A DNA stretch of 64,000 nt from Solwaraspora sp. WMMD1047 (GCF_029626155.1 NZ_JARUBL010000001.1:7344501-7408500); one strand, 5' to 3'; positions 35,211-44,594 are shown, numbered from the stretch's first letter. Numbers and translations are program-made. Notes: generated by a model not told the origin, from the sequence alone.

Positions 35211-36356
35211 ATGGATGTGGCGACGATGTTGGGCGCACCGGGAGACGCACTGCGGCTACCGCAACAGCAATGGGAGACCGGAGCCACCGAGGTGCTCCGT
35301 CAGTCATTCCGCTACCACTTCGACCGCAACGACTTCTTCCGCGCCCAGTGCGACGCCGACGGTGTCGTCCCGGATGACGTCAGGTCCCGCGCCGATCTTC
35401 AGCGGATCCCGCTGCTGCCGGTGAGCATGTTCAAACGTCCGGACGCCCACGTCCTGATGACCGCCTCGCTGGCCGACGTGGAGGCGGAGATCCGCTCGAC
35501 CGGCACCGGCGGCGTACCGAGCGTGGCCCGCCGCGACACCACCACGGCGACGCGGGCGCTCAACGGCATCTTCGCGTCCTACCGGGAGTTCTTCGCCCTG
35601 TCCAAGGGCGCAGGACTTTTCCTGTCGCCGTCGACGGCGGAGACCCCCGAGATGGGGATGGTCAAGGTGTTCAACATCCTCAACGGGGTCTTCGACGACC
35701 ACGTCTACCTGGTCAAGGACTACGCGTTCGACCCGGACGAGGCCATGGCGTACCTCAAGCGGTGGGACGGGGAAATGACCCGCCACATCATCGGGCCGCC
35801 GTTCCTGGTCAACCGGCTGCTGCGCTTCCTCGAACTGGAGGAGATCGAACTCAAGCTGGACCCCGAGTCGATGGTGATCACGCTCGGCGGGTGGAAGCGG
35901 TACACCGGGGAGTCGATCAGCCGTGACGAGTTCGACGGCAAGCTGAACCGCTACCTCGGCGTCTCGCCCGACCGCATCCGCGACATGTACGGGATGATCG
36001 AGTCCAACATGCTCGCGATCGAGTGCGAGCACCACCGCAAGCACGTGCCGCCGTGGTGCTACGTGTCCATCCGCGACGTCAGCGACCCGGGCAAGGAACT
36101 GCCGGCGGGGCAGACCGGCGGCATCGCCATCCTCGACGCGCTCAACACCTCCTACCCGGGCTTCCTGATGTCGGAGGACGTCGGCGAGGTCGACGAGTCG
36201 CCATGCGCCTGTGGACGCAACGGCCAGACGGTGTCGTTCCGCCGCCGGCGGCAGGGCGCCGAACTCGGCTGCTGCGCGGTGAGCATCGAGAAGTTCATCG
36301 ACTCGCAGGAGATCGTCGCCGAGTGCGCGGTGCCCGCTGCGGCCGCCGGACATTGA
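35211..36356 (+). CDS. LuxE/PaaK-like acyl-protein synthetase
   Basis: This is a 381-residue ANL-superfamily protein starting at ATG 35211 after GGGGGAGG. It has the nucleotide-binding STGTGG loop (about 96-101), GGWKRYTGE and DMYGMIES, all typical of LuxE-like acyl-protein synthetases. LuxE activates a fatty acid and transfers it to a reductase or carrier. The C-terminal CACGRNGQ may bind zinc. It is the first gene of the operon and lies 10 bp before the IscU-like gene. Activation or transfer of an acyl group is inferred; the substrate is unknown. Confidence 0.88.
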   Translation: MDVATMLGAPGDALRLPQQQWETGATEVLRQSFRYHFDRNDFFRAQCDADGVVPDDVRSRADLQRIPLLPVSMFKRPDAHVLMTASLADVEAEIRSTGTGGVPSVARRDTTTATRALNGIFASYREFFALSKGAGLFLSPSTAETPEMGMVKVFNILNGVFDDHVYLVKDYAFDPDEAMAYLKRWDGEMTRHIIGPPFLVNRLLRFLELEEIELKLDPESMVITLGGWKRYTGESISRDEFDGKLNRYLGVSPDRIRDMYGMIESNMLAIECEHHRKHVPPWCYVSIRDVSDPGKELPAGQTGGIAILDALNTSYPGFLMSEDVGEVDESPCACGRNGQTVSFRRRRQGAELGCCAVSIEKFIDSQEIVAECAVPAAAAGH

Positions 36357-36366
36357 GGCGGTCACC

Positions 36367-36768
36367 GTGGCCCGTTTCAGCCCGACAGTCATCGACCACT
36401 TCACCCATCCGCGCAACGCCGGTGAGCTGCCCGACGCCGACGTCCGCGCGTTCATTGGCAACCCGGTGTGCGGCGATCAGATCCTGCTCACCGCCCGCGT
36501 CACCGATGAGGTCGTCACCGACATCAGGTTCCAGGCATTCGGCTGCTCGGCGTCGCTGGCGGTGGCGAGCCTGCTGACCACGGCGATCCAGGGCACACCG
36601 ATCGACGACGTGAAAGGCCTCGACGCCGCTGCCGTCGAGCAGCTGGCCGGTGGTCTGGCGCCGGACCAGCGTCACGTCGCGGCGCTCGGCGCCGACGTCG
36701 CGCAGCGGCTGGCCGACAACTTCCGACGGGGGACCAACGATGACAACCCGATCACCTGTAGTTCCTAG
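36367..36768 (+). CDS. IscU/NifU-like Fe-S scaffold, third cysteine missing
   Basis: This is a 133-residue protein starting at GTG 36367. It matches the IscU fold: IDHFTHPRNAGEL, then NPVCGDQ (C35) and FGCSASLA (C60). The third family cysteine normally lies in H-C-S-x-L-A; here the segment reads RHVAALGADV, so it is lost, and a cysteine occurs only near the end (C131). The operon also encodes an IscS-like desulfurase and two Fe-S-type U32 proteins, so a dedicated cluster-assembly role is likely. The altered site may mean a specialised scaffold or carrier. Confidence 0.88.
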   Translation: MARFSPTVIDHFTHPRNAGELPDADVRAFIGNPVCGDQILLTARVTDEVVTDIRFQAFGCSASLAVASLLTTAIQGTPIDDVKGLDAAAVEQLAGGLAPDQRHVAALGADVAQRLADNFRRGTNDDNPITCSS

Positions 36769-37972
36769 ACAGCGCCGCCCCGCCGACGAGCTGGCGGAGG
36801 TCGTCTACCTCGACCATGCCGCCACCACGCCGCTGTGTCCCGAGGCACTCGAGCAGATGCGCCGCGGGCTGCGGCTGTACGGCAACCCGTCCAGCCGGCA
36901 CACCGTCGGGCAGGCGTCGCGCGACGCCCTGGACGCCGCCCGCGGTGACGTCGCCACCCTGTCGGGCTGCACCCCGGCCGAGGTGGTGTTCACCGGCGGG
37001 GGCTCCGAGGCGATCAGTATGGCGCTGCGGGGCACGTTCGCGCCGCTGCGGTGGCGCGGGCACCTGATCACCACGGCGATCGAACACTCGGCGGTCCTGG
37101 AATCCGCCGCGGCGCTTCGCCGCCGCGGCGTCGAGGTCACCGTCGTGGCCCCGGAGCCCTCCGGACACGTCAACCCGGTCAACATTGCCGCGGCGATGCG
37201 CCCTGACACGGTGCTGGTGTCGGTGATGCACGCCAACAACGAGACCGGAGCCATCCAGCCGGTGCAGGAGATCACCGAGCTGGTTCACGCCGCCGGCAAA
37301 CTGATGCACATCGACGCGGTGCAGACCGCGGGAAAGCTGCCCATCGACGGTCTGGCCGCCGACATGGTGTCGATCTCGGCGCACAAGTTCGGCGGACCCA
37401 AGGGTGTCGGGGCGTTGCGCCTGGCAGCGCACCACAGCCTGGAGCCGCTGGTCTGCGGTGGCGGTCAGGAGGCCGGACGTCGCGCCGGAACGGAGAACCT
37501 CGCTGGTGTCCTGGGCATGGCTGCCGCGGCGATCGCCGCGCTGCCGAGAGTGGCAGACCCGGCCTACCGATGGCGGCGCTGGCAGCTACGGGCGCGGCTG
37601 CTGGAGCAGCTCAGTGTCCTGGGCGGTGTCGAGGTCAACGCCGCCGACCCGGTGATGGCCGAGACGATCAGCGTCTCGTTCGCCGGCGTACGCGGCGACA
37701 CCGTCGCTGACGTCCTGGACATGCACGGCATCTGCGTGTCGACCGGGTCGGCGTGCCACGCCGGGCAGGACTCGCCGTCGCACGTGCTGACCGCGATGGG
37801 CGTCAGCGACGAACGGGCCCGCGCCGCGCTGCGGTTCTCGTTCGGCCCGGCGACCACCGCCGACGACATCGACACCGCCGCCGAAGCGACGGTGGCAGCC
37901 GTCGAGCAACTGCGTCGCGTCTCCGGTGGCACCTCCATGGTGCCGTCACACGGGGCCGTCCGTGCCGGCTGA
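36740..37972 (+). CDS. Cysteine desulfurase, IscS/NifS-like
   Basis: This is a 410-residue PLP enzyme starting at ATG 36740, 29 bp inside the IscU-like gene. The first motif is VYLDHAATTPL; HSAVLESAAAL contains the conserved PLP-stacking His. The PLP lysine is in SISAHKFGGPKG and the catalytic cysteine in STGSACHAG. The complete motifs indicate an active desulfurase that supplies sulfur for Fe-S clusters (or thiolation). In this operon the probable clients are the two U32-family proteins just downstream. Confidence 0.94.
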   Translation: MTTRSPVVPRQRRPADELAEVVYLDHAATTPLCPEALEQMRRGLRLYGNPSSRHTVGQASRDALDAARGDVATLSGCTPAEVVFTGGGSEAISMALRGTFAPLRWRGHLITTAIEHSAVLESAAALRRRGVEVTVVAPEPSGHVNPVNIAAAMRPDTVLVSVMHANNETGAIQPVQEITELVHAAGKLMHIDAVQTAGKLPIDGLAADMVSISAHKFGGPKGVGALRLAAHHSLEPLVCGGGQEAGRRAGTENLAGVLGMAAAAIAALPRVADPAYRWRRWQLRARLLEQLSVLGGVEVNAADPVMAETISVSFAGVRGDTVADVLDMHGICVSTGSACHAGQDSPSHVLTAMGVSDERARAALRFSFGPATTADDIDTAAEATVAAVEQLRRVSGGTSMVPSHGAVRAG

Positions 37973-38993
37973 TCCCCGCCCTGGCCAGCCCTGCGCCCCG
38001 CGCGACGACGTCGCCCGGCGGCCGGTCAACGGCCGTGCGGCCGGTCCGACGGCACACCTCAACGCCCCGGTGCGGTCGCTGAAGATGTTGGAGCTGCAGA
38101 TCGCCGCCGGCGCCACCGAGGTGTATCTGGCGCTGCGGCCGCCAGCGCACGTGCCGGTCAGCTTCGACGCGCTGCCGGCACGCCGAGACGGCGAACCGAC
38201 CCATGTGATCAGCACCGCCATGCTCGGTGAGCTCGTCAGCCTGGCCCACGGCGCCGGCCTCACGGTGCACTTCTGCGCCGATGCCCCGGTCGTCGCCGCC
38301 GAGCACGAGGACGCCTGGCGCGCACACGTCGAACACGGTCTAGCCGCCGGGGCGGACACCGTCGTGATCGGCTGTCTCGCCGCCTGCGCCTGGCTCAGCG
38401 GCCGAACCGATGTGCCATTGGTGGCCGGGACGCCGATGGGAGTCTCGACCGTGGGATTCGCGACGTACCTGCGCGACGTTCACGGGGTGCGACGGGTCGT
38501 GCTCCCACACACGCTGACCCTCGACGAGGTGGCCACGTTCTGCGCTCTACAGAACCTGCAGATCGAGACCCCGGTGCAGACCGGCGCGGGACTCGACTGC
38601 ACCCGCTGCCGGCTGCCGGACACCCCGGGCATCGGCCTGGGCTGCCGGGCCGGCTACACCGGAACCCGCGGCGAGGACACCACCGTGGAACTCGGCGCCT
38701 TCCTCGACGGCGCATCCGACTGCGCCCTGTGCGACGTACCGACCCTGATCGACCTGGGCGTGGACGCCCTACAGATCCCCGGACGCGAAAGCCCGAACCT
38801 GCGCCAGAACGCGAAAATCACCCAGATGTACCGGAGGGCGATCAACGGCCACGCCGCCGGGCAGGCGATCACCGACGTCATCGAAGCCATCGACCGGGTC
38901 GAACTGACCTGGCAGATGGGTTGGCTGCCCCGGCTCTGCGACCAGCAACGTTGCAGATTCCGCGACACCCCGCAGCAGCGGGCCTACGTGTGA
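37962..38993 (+). CDS. U32-family protein, UbiU-like, with five cysteines
   Basis: This is a 343-residue protein. GTG 37962 overlaps the desulfurase end by 11 bp. It has the U32 TIM-barrel layout (GATEVYLALRPP, LVAGTPMGVSTVGFATYL, VVLPHTLTLDEV). Cysteines at about 213, 216, 228, 254 and 257 (DCTRC, GLGCRAG, DCALCDV) can hold a [4Fe-4S] cluster; IPGRESP is a conserved U32 loop. U32 proteins such as UbiU/UbiV hydroxylate without O2, using prephenate as oxygen donor; others modify RNA. It is paired with the UbiV-like gene. No ubiquinone is made by actinobacteria, so a different substrate is expected. Confidence 0.88.
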   Translation: MPADPRPGQPCAPRDDVARRPVNGRAAGPTAHLNAPVRSLKMLELQIAAGATEVYLALRPPAHVPVSFDALPARRDGEPTHVISTAMLGELVSLAHGAGLTVHFCADAPVVAAEHEDAWRAHVEHGLAAGADTVVIGCLAACAWLSGRTDVPLVAGTPMGVSTVGFATYLRDVHGVRRVVLPHTLTLDEVATFCALQNLQIETPVQTGAGLDCTRCRLPDTPGIGLGCRAGYTGTRGEDTTVELGAFLDGASDCALCDVPTLIDLGVDALQIPGRESPNLRQNAKITQMYRRAINGHAAGQAITDVIEAIDRVELTWQMGWLPRLCDQQRCRFRDTPQQRAYV

Positions 38994-39004
38994 AAGGCCG
39001 CCCG

Positions 39005-39838
39005 ATGAACACCACCGAGATCCGCCTGACCACCCCCTCCCGCCTCGACGAGGCGCTCGCGCTGCCCGCCGACGCCATCGGCATGGGCCAGGAAGGCTGC
39101 CTGGCGAAGCTGCCCGACACCGACACGTTACGGGCGGCCGGCGACCGGATCCGCGCCGCCGCACGGGCGTTCGTCCTCGTCGCACCGATCGGCTGGCCCC
39201 GCACCGCAGACCAGCTGCTGGAACGCCTCACGACGGTCGCCCGCGACGGGCCCACCACCATCGCCGTCAACGACATCGGCACCGCACTGGCCCTCGCCGC
39301 GGCCCGCCCCGCCGACTGCACCGTGGTCGCCGGACTGGGCCTGACCCGGGCCCGGCCGCACAGCGGCAACCCCGACGACTCCACGCCGCCGCCCACACCG
39401 GTCGACACGGCACTGCTGAACCTACTGGCCAAGCACGGCATCACCGGCGCCGAGCTCGACACCGACAGCACCATCGAATCGGACGACCGGTGGCGGATTC
39501 GGCAGTACACCGACGCCGTTCCCGTCGGATACGGCCGCTCCTGCCCCACCGCCCGCCACCACAAGACCGGCCCTCCGGGATGCCAACCGCTCTGCGACAC
39601 CCCGTACACGATTAGCGCGAACCAACGCTGGCAGCTCGTCCACGGACACCGCGAACCGGTACCAGCCGGCACCGAACGGCCCGTCCTCACCATCTGGGGC
39701 AACGCCGTCTACCAACCGGCCACCACCGGCCCCACCGCCGCGTATCGGATCATCGACGCCCGCTGGCACACCCCCGACGCGCTCGCCGGCAAGGTGACCG
39801 CGCTACGCGGGGAAACACCCGTACCCGCAGGACGCTAG
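39005..39838 (+). CDS. U32-family protein, UbiV-like partner
   Basis: This is a 277-residue protein starting at ATG 39005. Its cysteines C32 (GQEGCLAKL) and C180, C193, C197 (GRSCPTARHH, GCQPLCDT) show the four-ligand pattern of the UbiV [4Fe-4S] site; the 180/193/197 spacing matches E. coli UbiV as remembered. The C-terminal TIWGNAVYQPATTGP is also UbiV-like. UbiV forms a heterodimer with UbiU for O2-independent hydroxylation, which fits the order here. The gene follows the UbiU-like gene by 11 bp. The cluster and activity are inferred. Confidence 0.85.
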   Translation: MNTTEIRLTTPSRLDEALALPADAIGMGQEGCLAKLPDTDTLRAAGDRIRAAARAFVLVAPIGWPRTADQLLERLTTVARDGPTTIAVNDIGTALALAAARPADCTVVAGLGLTRARPHSGNPDDSTPPPTPVDTALLNLLAKHGITGAELDTDSTIESDDRWRIRQYTDAVPVGYGRSCPTARHHKTGPPGCQPLCDTPYTISANQRWQLVHGHREPVPAGTERPVLTIWGNAVYQPATTGPTAAYRIIDARWHTPDALAGKVTALRGETPVPAGR

Positions 39839-39849
39839 GAGCTGAACCC

Positions 39850-41010
39850 GTGGTCGACTTCACCTTCACCTCCCACCAGCAGGACCTCATCGACCAGGCC
39901 CGCGCCGTCGCCCGCCGCTGCCTGGCCCCCCGGGCCACCCAGTACGACCGCGCCGGGGAGTTCCCCGCCGAGAACTTCGCCGACCTCCACGACACCGGCC
40001 TGCTCGGCCTGCTCATCCCCACCGAACACGGCGGCCTGGGCGCCGACATGACCACCTACGCCCTGGCCGTCGCGGAACTCGCCGAAGCTTGCGGCTCCAC
40101 CGCCCTGATCTTCGCCATGCACTGCGGCGCCACCCGCCTGCTGTCGGCCAACCACGATCCGGCTGCCCGCCAGGTGCTACGCGCCGTCCTGGACTCCGGC
40201 AAGCTCATCGCCTGGGGATTCTCCGAACCCGGCACCGGCGGCAACATCCTCAATCCGCAATTACGGGCGACCCCCGAGGACGACGGATTCGCCCTGGCCG
40301 GCACGAAGGCGTTCTGCACCGGCGCGGGCCACGTCGACTACTACCTGATCAACACCCACTCCGGTGAGAGCGAGTTCCGGCGCGGCCAGTCCATGTTCCT
40401 GCTGCCCGCCGACACCGAAGGGTTGAGCGTCAAGGAAACCTGGGACGCCCTCGGCATGCGGGCCAACTGCGCCAACACTGTCCTACTGGACTGCCACGTG
40501 CCGGCCGAGGCGTGCGTCGGTGGCCACGGTGGCGGCATGCCGCTACTCGCCCACGCCCTACCCGCCCTGGTCATCGGCCTCGCCGCCGCGTCACTCGGCG
40601 TGGCCCGCGCCGCGCACACCTTCGCCACCGCACACGTCACCCGCCGCGTGCACACCAACACCGGCGCGAATCTGGCCGCGTACCAAGGTGTGCGCTTCCA
40701 GATCGCCGACATGGCCACCACCCTGCACACCGCCTACCTCGCACTGCTGCACGCCGCGGTCACCGCCGACAACGACCCGATGGAAGCGCTGCCGGCGATG
40801 AACATGGCCAAGCTCGTGTGCAACACCGCTGCGATCACCGTCGCCGACACCGCCATGCAGGTCACCGGCGGCCACGGCTTCCTACGCTCCAACCCCCTCG
40901 AACGGCACTACCGCGACGCCCGCGCCGGCGCCGTCATGGGCGCCAACCTCGGCGCCCTACGCGACATGATCGGCAGAGCGGCCCTGGGCCTGGACCCGCG
41001 CGAGAACTGA
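39850..41010 (+). CDS. Acyl-CoA dehydrogenase family protein
   Basis: This is a 386-residue FAD enzyme starting at GTG 39850. The family signature is visible in AWGFSEPGTGGNILNP, TKAFCTGAGHVDYY, MQVTGGHGFLRSNPLERHYRDARAG and MGANLGALRDMIGRAAL. The usual catalytic glutamate position near the C-terminus is not obvious from the sequence. It likely dehydrogenates an acyl chain carried by the neighbouring acyl carrier protein, giving an alpha,beta-unsaturated thioester. Carrier-bound rather than CoA-bound substrate is inferred from the neighbours. Confidence 0.92.
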   Translation: MVDFTFTSHQQDLIDQARAVARRCLAPRATQYDRAGEFPAENFADLHDTGLLGLLIPTEHGGLGADMTTYALAVAELAEACGSTALIFAMHCGATRLLSANHDPAARQVLRAVLDSGKLIAWGFSEPGTGGNILNPQLRATPEDDGFALAGTKAFCTGAGHVDYYLINTHSGESEFRRGQSMFLLPADTEGLSVKETWDALGMRANCANTVLLDCHVPAEACVGGHGGGMPLLAHALPALVIGLAAASLGVARAAHTFATAHVTRRVHTNTGANLAAYQGVRFQIADMATTLHTAYLALLHAAVTADNDPMEALPAMNMAKLVCNTAAITVADTAMQVTGGHGFLRSNPLERHYRDARAGAVMGANLGALRDMIGRAALGLDPREN

Positions 41011-41029
41011 CCGACACAAGGAGCCCTTC

Positions 41030-41347
41030 ATGGCCGAACAGTCACCCCCTGCCACCACCGGCGTACCCGATCCGGGTGAAGTCCTCAGCGGACTTCGCGA
41101 GGCGCTGACCGTCGTCCTCGAAGCCGACGACCTCGCCAGGTTCGACATCGAGGCAATCGACGCCAACACACCATTGCTCAGCCTGCCCATCGACTCGATG
41201 GCGCTGATGGAGCTGATGACCCGCGTCGAGGACACCTTCCGCGTCTACATCCCCGAGGAGCATGCCTACCGGTTCACCACCATCGGAGAGGTCATCGACT
41301 ACGTCCGCGACAGGGCGGCCGCCAAGGCCGCCCGCAGGCAGGGCTGA
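41030..41347 (+). CDS. Acyl carrier protein
   Basis: This is a 105-residue stand-alone carrier protein starting at ATG 41030. The phosphopantetheine serine is S56 in PIDSMALMELM (DSM in place of the commoner DSL). The rest is a short four-helix bundle (VEDTFRVYIPEEHAYRFTTI). The N-terminal extension is Pro-rich and the end basic. It lies between the acyl-CoA dehydrogenase and the fatty-acyl-AMP ligase, which would load it. Confidence 0.94.
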   Translation: MAEQSPPATTGVPDPGEVLSGLREALTVVLEADDLARFDIEAIDANTPLLSLPIDSMALMELMTRVEDTFRVYIPEEHAYRFTTIGEVIDYVRDRAAAKAARRQG

Positions 41348-41351
41348 GCCC

Positions 41352-43028
41352 GTGAAGACCCTGACCAGCAACGCCGCCATCGTCGACTACCGGACCGTCG
41401 ACACCGGCCAGGCCCCCGTCGGCTTCTTCGACTCCCGCCACATGACCATGGAACTGTCCCGGGCCGAACTGTTCGAGGACGCCCTCGCCGCGGCGGCCGG
41501 CCTCGCCCACCACAGGGTCAGCCGCGGCGACCGGATCATCCTGCTGCTGCCCACGAGCCCCGACTACCTGACCGTCCTGTTGGCCTGCCTGCTGTCCGGC
41601 GTGGCACCCTGCACGGTGGCGCCACCACCGAAACCCCAGGACAGCGCATCCGCCGGAACGCGCCACCTCGCCGCCGCCATCAACGCCGTACGCCCGAGCG
41701 CCGTCATCGTCGCCGACGCGCGCACCGCCACCGCGATCCCGCCGGGACTGCCGGCCCTGACCGTCGACGACCTGCGCGGCTACGGCAGCCTGCCGGTCAG
41801 CGCCGTGCCGAAACCCGAACCGGACGACCCGCACCACATCCAGCTCACCTCCGGATCCACCTCGGCGCCCAAGGCCGTGGTCCTCACCCACGCCAACGTC
41901 GCCGCGAACCTCGCCGTGCTCGAATGGGCCACCGAGATGCGGCCCCACCGCGACAGATTGTTCGTGTGGTTGCCGCTGTATCACGACATGGGCCTGGTGC
42001 AGGTACTGCTGACACTCACCCGCGGCGCCGGTCTGGACCTCATGGCACCCGTCGGGTTCGTCCGCGACCCGCTGTCCTGGCTACGCCACATGGGCGAACG
42101 GGGCACCACCATGACCGCCGCACCACCGTTCGCCTACCGGACCGCCGCAGACCGATACGCCAGCCGCCCGGACACCACCATCGACCTGTCCCGGCTGCGG
42201 CAGGCCTACGTCGGCGCCGAGCCCATCCCGGTCGCCGTCCTGCAGAAGTTCCAGAACACCTTCACCGAGTGCGGTCTCGCCGCCGACGTGATCGTTCCGT
42301 GTTACGGCATGGCCGAAACCGTGCTGGCCACCAGCCTGGCACTCGACGTAGGACCCACCTCGGACACCTCGTTCGGCAGAGTCCGTTGGCGCCACTTCGA
42401 CCGCGCCTCGCTCGACGAACGACACATCGCCGCACCAGCCATCCCCGGCAGGCCAACGCGCACCATCGTCTCCTGCGGGCCTACCGTGCCCGGCCTGACC
42501 CTGCGCATCACCGACGAGACCGGCAGGGAAATCGGCGAAGACCAGATCGGCGCCATCCACGTGCAGGGCAACTCCGTCATGGCCGGCTACCTCACCGACG
42601 GCGACATCGACGCACCACCCGGCGGCTGGCACGACACGGGAGACCTCGGCCTGCGCCACGACGGCGACCTCTACGTCGTCGGCCGCAGCAAGGAAATGCT
42701 CATCATCCGGGGCCGTAACCTACCGCCCTACGACGTCGAATCCGTCATCGAGGAACACCCCCAGGTCGACGCCGGCGCCAGCGCCGTCTTCTCCTATCCA
42801 GCAGAAGACAAAGGCACCGCCCCCATCGTCGCCGTTATCGAAACCCGTGCCACAAGCCCTGACTGGCCGACCATCCGCACCGAGGTGACCACCGCGGTAC
42901 GGGAAGTGTTCGGTCTGTCCCTGACCGCCGTCGTCATCGTGCCCCGCGGTGGCATTCCGCGCACCAGCAGCGGCAAACGGCAACGCAGCGCGTTGCGTAA
43001 CGCCTACCTCGCCGGTCATCTGTCCTGA
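41352..43028 (+). CDS. Fatty-acyl-AMP ligase-like enzyme
   Basis: This is a 558-residue ANL-superfamily enzyme starting at GTG 41352, 5 bp after the carrier gene. The P-loop is LTSGSTSAPKAVVLTH. FVWLPLYHDMGLV and PCYGMAETVLA are FAAL-type motifs; HDTGDLGLRHDGDLYVVGRSKEM is the hinge region and RTSSGKRQRSALR carries the C-terminal lysine. FAALs adenylate fatty acids and pass them to a carrier protein, here the gene just upstream. The 3' end overlaps that of the convergent FAD monooxygenase by 13 bp. Confidence 0.93.
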   Translation: MKTLTSNAAIVDYRTVDTGQAPVGFFDSRHMTMELSRAELFEDALAAAAGLAHHRVSRGDRIILLLPTSPDYLTVLLACLLSGVAPCTVAPPPKPQDSASAGTRHLAAAINAVRPSAVIVADARTATAIPPGLPALTVDDLRGYGSLPVSAVPKPEPDDPHHIQLTSGSTSAPKAVVLTHANVAANLAVLEWATEMRPHRDRLFVWLPLYHDMGLVQVLLTLTRGAGLDLMAPVGFVRDPLSWLRHMGERGTTMTAAPPFAYRTAADRYASRPDTTIDLSRLRQAYVGAEPIPVAVLQKFQNTFTECGLAADVIVPCYGMAETVLATSLALDVGPTSDTSFGRVRWRHFDRASLDERHIAAPAIPGRPTRTIVSCGPTVPGLTLRITDETGREIGEDQIGAIHVQGNSVMAGYLTDGDIDAPPGGWHDTGDLGLRHDGDLYVVGRSKEMLIIRGRNLPPYDVESVIEEHPQVDAGASAVFSYPAEDKGTAPIVAVIETRATSPDWPTIRTEVTTAVREVFGLSLTAVVIVPRGGIPRTSSGKRQRSALRNAYLAGHLS

Positions 43029-44113
43029 CCGCTCGGCCGGCTGATACGCCGGGCGCGGGCGATGATGCCGCTCGCCAGGCGAGCCGCGTCGGTGCCCACG
43101 CCGTCGAGTAACGCCGACCCACGCTGGGACAGCCACGGTAGGCCCAAGAAATACAGCCCCGGTACCTGCGTCACACCGCGGTCGTGGACCGGCTGTCCAT
43201 CCTCGTCGAGGACGGGCAGCCGCAACCACGGGTACCCACTGCGGTACCCGGTCGCCCACACCACTCCAGCCACCTGCTCTCGCCGGCCATCCTCGAACTC
43301 CAGCACCTTGCCGTGCGCCCCGCTCGCCCGGGCACGCAGGCCCAACAGCCCCTGACCTGCCAGCTCACGCAGATTTGTACCGATCACCGGTTCCCCTCGG
43401 CGGCGAAGCAGGCGAGCGCGCCACGAACCGGTCGGCGCATGCAACAGGTTAAGCCGGTGCAACCACCAGAAGATGTCACGTCCCGCTACCCGCTGCGGCA
43501 GATACTGCTGGTCCCGCCCCGACACGATGACTCGCCGGCCCGCCGCAGCCAACTCGGCCGCGATCTGCGCACCGGAGTTGCCACGACCCACCACCGCCGT
43601 GGGCCCCTCGTCGGGCAACTGCTCCGGGTTGCGGTAGTCGTGGCTGTGCAACTGCACCACACCGTCGTCGAGGTCGCCGGCGAACTCCGGCACCGTCGGG
43701 AACTGGAACGGACCCGTCGCCACGACCACCTGACCGGCCCGATAGACACCATCCGACGCCACAACGTCGAACCCAGCGGCAGTGTTCGACGCCGACACCT
43801 GACGCACCTCGACATCCAGCCGCACCGGGAGAGCGAAGCAGGCGGCGTAGTCAGCCAGATAGGCCGCCACCTCGTCCTTGCCGGGATGCCGACCACGAGC
43901 ACCAGGAAACGGCAATCCCGGCAAACCGCTGTAACCCGCGGGCGTGAACAACCGCAACGAATCCCACCGAGAGCGCCAAACGTCACCCACCGCCATGCCG
44001 GCTTCGAGAATCACCACCCGCAGGCCGGAACCACGTAGCGCATGCCCCATCGCCAAACCCGCCTGCCCGCCACCCAGCACCACCACATCGGCGTCCACGG
44101 CACTCCCATTCAT
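43016..44113 (-). CDS. FAD-dependent monooxygenase (CzcO-like)
   Basis: This is a 365-residue flavoprotein starting at ATG 44113. The FAD Rossmann motif is VVLGGGQAGLAMGHAL, the NAD(P) motif AVVGRGNSGAQIAAELA, and WATGYRSGYPWL is the conserved end motif. The H-x3-D-type site of Baeyer-Villiger/FMO proteins appears as HSHDYRNPEQL. It is convergent with the operon, so a shared function is suggested only by proximity. Confidence 0.92.
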   Translation of the reverse strand: MNGSAVDADVVVLGGGQAGLAMGHALRGSGLRVVILEAGMAVGDVWRSRWDSLRLFTPAGYSGLPGLPFPGARGRHPGKDEVAAYLADYAACFALPVRLDVEVRQVSASNTAAGFDVVASDGVYRAGQVVVATGPFQFPTVPEFAGDLDDGVVQLHSHDYRNPEQLPDEGPTAVVGRGNSGAQIAAELAAAGRRVIVSGRDQQYLPQRVAGRDIFWWLHRLNLLHAPTGSWRARLLRRRGEPVIGTNLRELAGQGLLGLRARASGAHGKVLEFEDGRREQVAGVVWATGYRSGYPWLRLPVLDEDGQPVHDRGVTQVPGLYFLGLPWLSQRGSALLDGVGTDAARLASGIIARARRISRPSGQDR

Positions 44114-44450
44114 CGCCGTCGGCGCACCCCCGCGTCCAACAGGAACACTGACTCACACCGACTAAGCCGAGCTGCGAATGCCAACATCCACACGCCCAAC
44201 AGGCAGATAATACAGTTTTCGCTGAACTCAGCGAGTACCGTATCAAGCCAATGCGCCTATTACCACCGCCCACTGTCGTCATCCGACCATCAGCCAGCGG
44301 GGCCAGCGGAAGATCTCGTCACATGTCCGGCAGATCAGCAGCATGCAGCGCTCTGCGTAACAGCAGGTCAGGACTCGAACCTCACACCCGGGGCAACGCA
44401 TGGACACCCAAACGCCAAACGCCGGGCCCGAAGCCGGCCCAGCGCCGTCG

Positions 44451-44570
44451 CTACCCCTGCCGCTGCGCGTTGAGAGCGACGACAACGGCGCAGGCGGACA
44501 TCAGGATCACGCCGATGCTCATCGGCAGCACGAACCCGATCGGCGCCCAGACGTCTGCGGCCAGCGGCAC
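44451..44570 (-). CDS. Possible 39-residue membrane peptide
   Basis: From GTG 44570 a short frame encodes about 39 residues, mostly hydrophobic (APIGFVLPMSIGVILMSACA followed by VVVALNAQRQG). One membrane helix is predicted. There is no clear ribosome binding site, so it may be a gene remnant. No family was recognised. Confidence 0.3.
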   Translation of the reverse strand: MPLAADVWAPIGFVLPMSIGVILMSACAVVVALNAQRQG

Positions 44571-44594
44571 GGAAATGGGGTGTAGCCGGCTCGA

